Of a stretch of DNA of 10,786 bases, positions 6,837 through 10,786 are shown piece by piece (position 1 is the stretch's first letter; each line of letters begins with the position of its first letter). Below the pieces are notes generated by a model that was not told where the DNA came from, ran no database searches, and saw only the letters and a list, made by a program, of their open reading frames with translations. Both the position numbers and the translations under genes were made by a program. This DNA comes from Omnitrophica WOR_2 bacterium RBG_13_41_10. GTDB lineage: Bacteria > Omnitrophota > Gorgyraeia > Gygaellales > Profunditerraquicolaceae. The stretch lies in contig MHGH01000005.1 of assembly GCA_001805465.1 (NCBI GenBank), positions 49,962 through 60,747 of the forward strand. The letters run 5' to 3'.

Positions 6837-7719
6837 AATCCTCTTTGCTCCCGGGCATACTGCCTGTGCAGGTTGCGGCCAATCATTAGCCGCAAGGATG
6901 GTGATTGATGCCAGCGGCCCAAATACTATTATAGCGAATAACACCGGTTGCCTTGAGGTATTTTCCGCAAAATTTCCCGAATCAGCCTGGGAGGTCCCCT
7001 GGATTCATTCACTATTTGAAAATGCCGCTGCAGTAGCCTCCGGTGTCGAGGCAGCTTTAAAATACTTAGGTAAAAAAGATACTATTAATGTTATTGCCCA
7101 GGGCGGTGATGGCGGCACCGCAGATATCGGCCTGCAGGCGCTATCCGGAATGTTAGAGCGGGGGCATGATATCCTTTATGTGTGTTACGATAATGAGGCA
7201 TATATGAATACCGGTATTCAAAGAAGCGGCCTGACTCCTTTCGACGCTAATACTACTACCAGCCCTCTGGGTAAACAATCCTCGGGTAATATCCGTTTTA
7301 AAAAACCTATGCCGGAAATTGCTTTGGCCCATGGTATTCCTTACGTAGCTACAGCATCATCGGGATTCCCCCAAGATATACAGAGAAAAGTCAAAAAGGC
7401 GCATTCCATAAAAGGGCCGAAATATATTCAAATTCATGCCGCCTGCCCGTTAGGATGGAGGCACGCAACCCAAGATGCGCCAGGGGTAGCAAAGCTTGCG
7501 GTGGAAACAGGATTATATCCTTTAATTGAATATGAAAACGGTAAATTAGTGGGGGTAAGAAAAATTAGCCAGCCTAAGCCTGTAGAAGAATATCTTAAAG
7601 CCCAGGGAAGGTTTAAGCATTTACTTAATAACCCAGAGGAACTGAAAAAAATACAGGAGATAGCTGATAAGAATATAGAGAAGTATGGCCTAAAGGCTGC
7701 TAGCCCAGAGGTTAGTTAA
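6829..7719 (+). CDS. porB: Pyruvate:ferredoxin oxidoreductase, beta subunit
   Basis: The 296-residue beta chain binds the diphosphate end of thiamine diphosphate through GGDGGTADIG (92-101) and the magnesium loop DNEAYMNTG (121-129). The whole stretch YDNEAYMNTGIQRSG is characteristic of pyruvate-type beta chains. It also holds the proximal [4Fe-4S] cluster: C13 and C16 in HTACAGCGQ, C41 in NNTGCLEV and C206 in HAACPLGW match the expected four ligands. The short N-terminus and overall length fit the four-subunit class. The start lies 8 bp inside porA with AAAGGA shortly upstream, so stoichiometric co-translation is likely. A 21-bp gap with a strong Shine-Dalgarno leads into the ferritin-like gene without an obvious terminator. 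Confidence 0.95.
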   Translation: MSKILFAPGHTACAGCGQSLAARMVIDASGPNTIIANNTGCLEVFSAKFPESAWEVPWIHSLFENAAAVASGVEAALKYLGKKDTINVIAQGGDGGTADIGLQALSGMLERGHDILYVCYDNEAYMNTGIQRSGLTPFDANTTTSPLGKQSSGNIRFKKPMPEIALAHGIPYVATASSGFPQDIQRKVKKAHSIKGPKYIQIHAACPLGWRHATQDAPGVAKLAVETGLYPLIEYENGKLVGVRKISQPKPVEEYLKAQGRFKHLLNNPEELKKIQEIADKNIEKYGLKAASPEVS

Positions 7720-7740
7720 AAAGAAAAGGGGAGGAGAGTT

Positions 7741-8220
7741 ATGGGTAAACAAGCAAGGGCAATTGTGGATTTAAGCTTGAAAGAGTTGGTAAAAGAATTA
7801 AATAAGGCATATGCCGACGAATGGTTAGCATTTTACTTATATTGGTATATGGCACAGATGGTTTCCGGGCGTGCGTATGAAGATATTCAGGAGTTTTTAA
7901 ATAAGTTAGCCAAAGATGAATTAGAGCATGCGCGGGAGATAGCAGACCTGATTATTAAATTAGGGGACGCCCCCACTGCTAATCCTATGGATCTGGAAAA
8001 GAATGCTAATTTTCCCTATCTATCGCCTCCGAAAAATACTTCCGATATCAATAGAATCATCCGGATAGTAACCGAGGCTGAAGCAAATGCTATTGAGGTA
8101 TATAATAAGATTGCCAAGAAGACATTAGGCAAAGACAACGTTACTTACCAGTTAATCACGCATATCCTGTCAGAAGAAGTAGACCACGAAGAAATATTTG
8201 AGAATTTATTGGAAAGGTAG
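7741..8220 (+). CDS. Ferritin-like diiron protein (Dps-like/bacterioferritin-like)
   Basis: The 159-residue, four-helix-bundle protein has a full set of candidate diiron ligands. These are E27 in YADEW, E60 and H63 in DELEH (E-x2-H), E112/E114 in TEAEAN, and E146 and H149 in EEVDH (second E-x2-H). The spacing fits the ferritin/Dps-like/bacterioferritin group. It has no cysteine, so it lacks the extra cysteine pair described for some Dps-like proteins of anaerobes and archaea. The likely role is storing iron and consuming peroxide or oxygen, which would protect the Fe-S enzymes encoded upstream; the exact subfamily is uncertain. A strong GGGGAGGAG Shine-Dalgarno sits just before the ATG. It lies between porB and the ferredoxin gene, so the three are probably co-transcribed. 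Confidence 0.85.
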   Translation: MGKQARAIVDLSLKELVKELNKAYADEWLAFYLYWYMAQMVSGRAYEDIQEFLNKLAKDELEHAREIADLIIKLGDAPTANPMDLEKNANFPYLSPPKNTSDINRIIRIVTEAEANAIEVYNKIAKKTLGKDNVTYQLITHILSEEVDHEEIFENLLER

Positions 8221-8232
8221 GAGAAACAAAAT

Positions 8233-8415
8233 ATGGCTAAGGTTACGGTAGATGTTTCAACTTGTGTGGGTTGTGGCCTTTGTGAGCAGTCTTGCCCGGA
8301 AGTATTCCAAGTGGGGGGAGACGGGATCGCGCACGTAAAAGCGCAAAGTTGCCCGTTGCATAACCTACAGGAAGTAGCTGACCAGTGCCCGGTGGCTTCA
8401 ATTAAGGTAAGTTAA
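8233..8415 (+). CDS. Single-cluster [4Fe-4S] ferredoxin
   Basis: The 60-residue electron carrier shows C11-x2-C14-x2-C17 plus a distant C52 in DQCPVASI, the ligand set of monocluster [4Fe-4S] ferredoxins. C21 and C40 occupy the positions that form a disulfide in the Thermotoga maritima ferredoxin (inference from resemblance). The second cluster motif is reduced to QSCPLHNL, so only one cluster is expected. The Shine-Dalgarno AGGAG (8219-8223) overlaps the stop codon of the ferritin-like gene, with 9 bases to the ATG, so the two are coupled. Placed at the end of the por operon, it is the natural acceptor for electrons from pyruvate oxidation. It faces a convergent gene 2 bp away. Confidence 0.93.
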   Translation: MAKVTVDVSTCVGCGLCEQSCPEVFQVGGDGIAHVKAQSCPLHNLQEVADQCPVASIKVS

Positions 8416-8417
8416 CC

Positions 8418-9860
8418 TTAGAGGACTTGAGATTTTCTCTGCAGTTCTTTTACAAAGTTAAAAAAGAACCCTTCTTTTTTTTCCGCAAGCAATTTCTTGG
8501 AGAATTCGCTTTTTTCTGATTCAAACTTCTTTTCATCAATAGGGATCCTGGCCTGTAATTTCAGAATATAAAAACCAGACGGCATATTGATTAATTCGCT
8601 AAATTCTTCCTCTTTTAAATTATGCGCAGCCATCCAGAAACTGTCTGAGGAACCGATATTTTCTATGTAGCTTCCGTATTTAAACAAGCCCGTGGAATCA
8701 GATTTTAAGCCGTATTCTTGCGCTACTTTTGTTAAATTTACCTCCTTGGGGTTGGCAGCATGCAATTCCTTTAATTTTGCCAGGCAATTTTCGATTTTTC
8801 CCTTAGCGGTTTCTTGGGCCTTATCTTTAATCAAGTCTTCTTTTACCTTGTCTTGTATCAGCGCAAAATCAGGGACATAGGATTCTTTTCTTTCCTTGAC
8901 CCTCATGATGTAATAATTATTGTCTGAATATACCGGCGGTAAATACTGGCCGGTTTTTGCCTTAGAGATCAAGCTTAAGATATCCGCAGACCAGCCTATT
9001 TGGGGGATGGGGTCGGTTTGCGCAAATAACCCTGTTTCTTTTATGCTAAGTTTTAGTTCCTGTGCAATTTTTGAAAAATCCTCATTTTTTCTTAAACGCG
9101 CAACAATGTTTTTTACGGTTTCCGTTATGGCCTGCGCATCTTTTCTATCCTTGGCATTTATCAGGATATACTCTATATTAAAAGAAAGAGGCTGTTTAAA
9201 CTTAAAGGAGTTTACAGAAAAATAATTGGAGATTTCTTCTGCGCTTGGCGTAATATTTTTTGCGAAATCTAAAAATGAGGCCGATATGTAAGATGCGCTT
9301 AGCTCTTCGTTGCTTTTTAGGTATTCTTCTTTTATTTCTGCATCGCCTAAAGTTACCGGGTCAGTCACCTGTTTATATAATTTAAATATGGCAATATTCT
9401 GGCGGGTCTGTTCTTCAAAGACGCGGGGTTGGGCGCGCAAGACGTATTGCAGGGTTTGGGTATAGATTACATTATTAAATTTTCCGTTTTTCTGGAAAAA
9501 GGGATAACTTTCGATTAGTTCTATAACCTCTTGGTCGCTTGTTTGGATTTTACGCCTTTTGGCCTCGGCCAATAAGATTAACCTCTGTAACGCCTGCTGT
9601 TCTAAATTGATATCTTTTTTAGCCGCTGTGAGATCCTCTCCGTATTGGATAATCATCTGATTCCTTGCTGCCTCTTGGGCTTCCTGAAATTCTAAGGGGC
9701 TGATATTCTTGCCGAAAATCCTGATTACGGGTGAGGTTTTTTCCCGTTGGCTGCGTGTCAGGCTGCCGGAGCCCCAAAAAACAAAGGCCGGCACGATAAT
9801 AATAGCCAGGAACCACCATATTTTTTTTGCTGTTTTTTTGTTGCGTAGTAATCTAAGCAT
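8418..9860 (-). CDS. PpiD/SurA-like membrane-anchored periplasmic folding factor
   Basis: From the ATG at 9860 the product has 480 residues. Basic residues (RLLRNKKTAKK) precede a single membrane helix (about 14-31, IWWFLAIIIVPAFVFWG). Residues about 45-165 resemble the SurA/PpiD N-terminal helical chaperone domain, with an FGKNIS start and the LEFQEAQEAARNQ helix. About 224-325 is parvulin-like: FNIEYILI, then ARLRKNEDFSKIAQEL, and NNYYIMRVKER at its end. The usual catalytic histidines and LGWF-type block are poorly kept, so prolyl isomerase activity is doubtful, as in E. coli PpiD. A second region near the C-terminus (STGLF..., SGFYILKL) may be a further degenerate parvulin repeat. The likely job is folding of secreted or outer-membrane proteins in a diderm envelope. 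Confidence 0.8.
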   Translation of the reverse strand: MLRLLRNKKTAKKIWWFLAIIIVPAFVFWGSGSLTRSQREKTSPVIRIFGKNISPLEFQEAQEAARNQMIIQYGEDLTAAKKDINLEQQALQRLILLAEAKRRKIQTSDQEVIELIESYPFFQKNGKFNNVIYTQTLQYVLRAQPRVFEEQTRQNIAIFKLYKQVTDPVTLGDAEIKEEYLKSNEELSASYISASFLDFAKNITPSAEEISNYFSVNSFKFKQPLSFNIEYILINAKDRKDAQAITETVKNIVARLRKNEDFSKIAQELKLSIKETGLFAQTDPIPQIGWSADILSLISKAKTGQYLPPVYSDNNYYIMRVKERKESYVPDFALIQDKVKEDLIKDKAQETAKGKIENCLAKLKELHAANPKEVNLTKVAQEYGLKSDSTGLFKYGSYIENIGSSDSFWMAAHNLKEEEFSELINMPSGFYILKLQARIPIDEKKFESEKSEFSKKLLAEKKEGFFFNFVKELQRKSQVL

Positions 9861-9868
9861 GGGTTTCA

Positions 9869-9875
9869 CTCCTTT
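9869..9875 (-). promoter_or_regulatory. Shine-Dalgarno that decides the PpiD-like start
   Basis: On the minus strand AAAGGAG occupies 9875 to 9869, leaving 8 bases before the ATG at 9860. The in-frame GTG at 9869-9867 overlaps this site, so it cannot be served by it. This supports starting the protein at the ATG with MLRLLRNKK rather than three codons earlier. Confidence 0.75.
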
Positions 9876-9883
9876 AGTAATTA

Positions 9884-9911
9884 ATTATAGGGGAAAAAGG
9901 AAATATTGCAA
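9884..9911 (-). promoter_or_regulatory. Probable promoter of the PpiD-like gene
   Basis: Reading the minus strand, TTGCAA (9911-9906) is followed after 16 bases by TATAAT (9889-9884), a perfect -10. The -35 has only four of six consensus bases. Transcription would begin near 9877, giving a very short leader that still contains the Shine-Dalgarno at 9875-9869. Confidence 0.6.
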
Positions 9912-9914
9912 TAT
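9903..9914. repeat. Perfect 12-bp palindrome in the divergent intergenic region
   Basis: ATATTGCAATAT is its own reverse complement. It covers the putative -35 of the minus-strand promoter and ends 19 bases before the -35 of hisG. It might be an operator for one or both genes, but in A+T-rich sequence it may be chance. Confidence 0.4.
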
Positions 9915-9933
9915 AAAATGCCTTATTTTTTTC

Positions 9934-9962
9934 TTTACAAAGCCTGATAAAATCTGTATAAT
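9934..9962 (+). promoter_or_regulatory. Sigma-70-type promoter of hisG
   Basis: TTTACA (9934-9939) and a perfect TATAAT (9957-9962) are separated by exactly 17 bases. The start of transcription would be near 9969, giving a leader of about 16 bases that holds AAAGGA (9971-9976) 8 bases before the ATG. The leader is too short for a His-attenuator or riboswitch, so regulation would be at initiation or through the enzyme. Confidence 0.8.
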
Positions 9963-9984
9963 CAGACTAGAAAGGATAAGTGAA

Positions 9985-10786
9985 ATGAAAAACAAGGTTT
10001 TAAAATTAGGCCTACCCAAGGGTAGCCTCCAGGAAGCGACTTTTAAGATCTTTAAGAAGGCCGGTTTTAATATATCGTTATCTTCGGAGCGTTCTTATTT
10101 TCCGTCGATAGATGACGGCCAGATAGAGCCGGTTTTACTGCGCGCGCAAGAGATGTCCCGTTATGTCGCAGATTCGGCATTAGATTGCGGTATTACCGGT
10201 AATGACTGGATACTGGAAAATAAATCCGAAGTAGTCAAGATCACCGACTTAGTCTATGCCAAAGAGAGCCTGAATAAGGTAAGATGGGTTTTGGCAGTGA
10301 CGGAAGATAGCGGCATCAAATCTATCAAAGGCCTGAAAGGTAAACGCGTTGCCACGGAACTAGTAGGCGTAACTAAAGATTATTTCAAAGCCAATAAGGT
10401 TGATGTAGATATAGAGTTTAGCTGGGGTGCTACGGAGGTTAAGATTAATACCGGCTTAGTAGATGCTATTGTGGAACTGACGGAGACCGGCAGAAGCCTG
10501 CGTGCCAATAAATTAAAGGAGATAGCCACGATTTTAGAATCTACCACCCAGTTCATCGCCAATAAAAATGCCTATCGGGATACATGGAAGCGGAATAAAA
10601 TGGAAGAGGTTGCTATGCTTTTAAAGGGCGCCATAGCCGCAGAAGAGAAGGTCGGCTTAAAGATGAATGCTAAAAAAGCGGACCTTAAGCGAGTTATCGT
10701 TTTGTTGCCGGCTTTAAAGAAACCGACCGTCTCCAATCTTTCCGACGACGGCTGGTTTGCTATTGAAACGGTGATAGATGAAAAGA
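9985..10786 (+). CDS. hisG: ATP phosphoribosyltransferase, long form, 3' end cut
   Basis: The frame is open from the ATG at 9985 to the right edge (267 whole codons, no stop). HisG joins ATP and PRPP to form phosphoribosyl-ATP, the first and regulated step of histidine synthesis. Visible features are LKLGLPKGSLQEATF at the start, the CGITGNDWI segment (68-76), KGKRVATELVGVT (118-130), and ELTETGRSLRAN (164-175), which matches the PRPP-binding VETG.TLRAN motif of the family. After about residue 215 the chain continues into the C-terminal regulatory domain, including VIVLLPALKKPTVSNLSDDGWFAIE (237-261). This marks it as the long form, which is inhibited by histidine and works without HisZ. Long forms have about 290 residues, so only some 20-25 are missing. 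Confidence 0.95.
   Translation, partial: MKNKVLKLGLPKGSLQEATFKIFKKAGFNISLSSERSYFPSIDDGQIEPVLLRAQEMSRYVADSALDCGITGNDWILENKSEVVKITDLVYAKESLNKVRWVLAVTEDSGIKSIKGLKGKRVATELVGVTKDYFKANKVDVDIEFSWGATEVKINTGLVDAIVELTETGRSLRANKLKEIATILESTTQFIANKNAYRDTWKRNKMEEVAMLLKGAIAAEEKVGLKMNAKKADLKRVIVLLPALKKPTVSNLSDDGWFAIETVIDEK

Noticed and set aside
4832..7719. 2-oxoisovalerate or 2-oxoglutarate as the substrate of the oxidoreductase
   Set aside because: The alpha motif NRAVSAPINIWNDH and the beta motif YDNEAYMNTGIQRSG are of the pyruvate type, and a separate delta ferredoxin subunit fits POR. Related substrates are not fully excluded without assays.
8460..8482. A-rich/T-rich hairpin (AAAAAAGAA-CCC-TTCTTTTTT) as a terminator for the por operon
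   Set aside because: The stem is almost all A:T, has a three-base loop and lies in the coding end of the PpiD-like gene, where lysine and phenylalanine codons explain it. It might give weak pausing but I would not call it a terminator.
8920..9225. Plus-strand open frame of 101 codons inside the PpiD-like gene
   Set aside because: It is antisense to a gene with a clear membrane anchor and chaperone domain, has no credible Shine-Dalgarno context and no recognisable domain.
9867..9869. GTG as start of the PpiD-like protein
   Set aside because: The Shine-Dalgarno AAAGGAG overlaps this GTG and is instead spaced 8 bases from the ATG at 9860.
1..10786. CRISPR arrays, tRNA or rRNA genes, insertion sequences, toxin-antitoxin pairs or phage genes
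   Set aside because: I saw no direct repeat arrays, no tRNA-like cloverleaf stretches, no transposase-like frames and no inverted-repeat ends. Nearly every base is taken up by recognisable metabolic genes.

Overview
This window is an ordinary-looking, densely packed bacterial chromosome segment. It holds 13 protein-coding genes, two of them cut by the window edges, and no RNA genes, mobile elements, CRISPR arrays or long repeats that I can see. No stretch over about 130 bases lacks a gene. The sequence is moderately A+T-rich. The set suggests an anaerobic or microaerophilic diderm bacterium: a four-subunit pyruvate:ferredoxin oxidoreductase with its own ferredoxin, a ferritin-like protein, a short MetE-like protein, a membrane-anchored PpiD/SurA-type periplasmic chaperone and a long-form HisG. 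Uncultured lineages such as Omnitrophota would fit, but this is a guess from gene content, not a demonstrated assignment.

Left block (1-4757, all +): the 3' end of a flavodoxin/WrbA-like gene, then cutA, a CcdA-type membrane protein fused to a TlpA-like thioredoxin domain, nicotinate phosphoribosyltransferase, a stand-alone LUD-domain protein and a short MetE/UROD-superfamily protein. Junctions range from 17-bp overlaps to 2-bp gaps, so this looks like one translationally coupled operon. The functions are mixed: metal homeostasis, thiol redox, NAD salvage, probable Fe-S/redox and probable one-carbon or methionine metabolism.

Middle block (4758-8415, +): a near-consensus sigma-70-type promoter with a 17-bp spacer, with an 8+8 bp inverted repeat touching its -35 box, drives the por genes in gamma-delta-alpha-beta order. 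A ferritin-like diiron protein and a single-cluster [4Fe-4S] ferredoxin follow with strong Shine-Dalgarno sites and short gaps. The likely logic is that pyruvate oxidation to acetyl-CoA delivers low-potential electrons to the ferredoxin, while the ferritin-like protein manages iron or oxidants for this iron-rich machinery.

Right block: a PpiD/SurA-like gene on the - strand ends 2 bp from the ferredoxin stop (convergent). It is divergent from hisG (+, cut by the right edge). The 124-bp space between the latter two carries a recognisable promoter for each direction and a perfect 12-bp palindrome.

I did not find a clearly novel multi-gene system. The items most worth a second look are the short MetE-like protein, the palindrome at the por promoter, and the por-ferritin-ferredoxin linkage.
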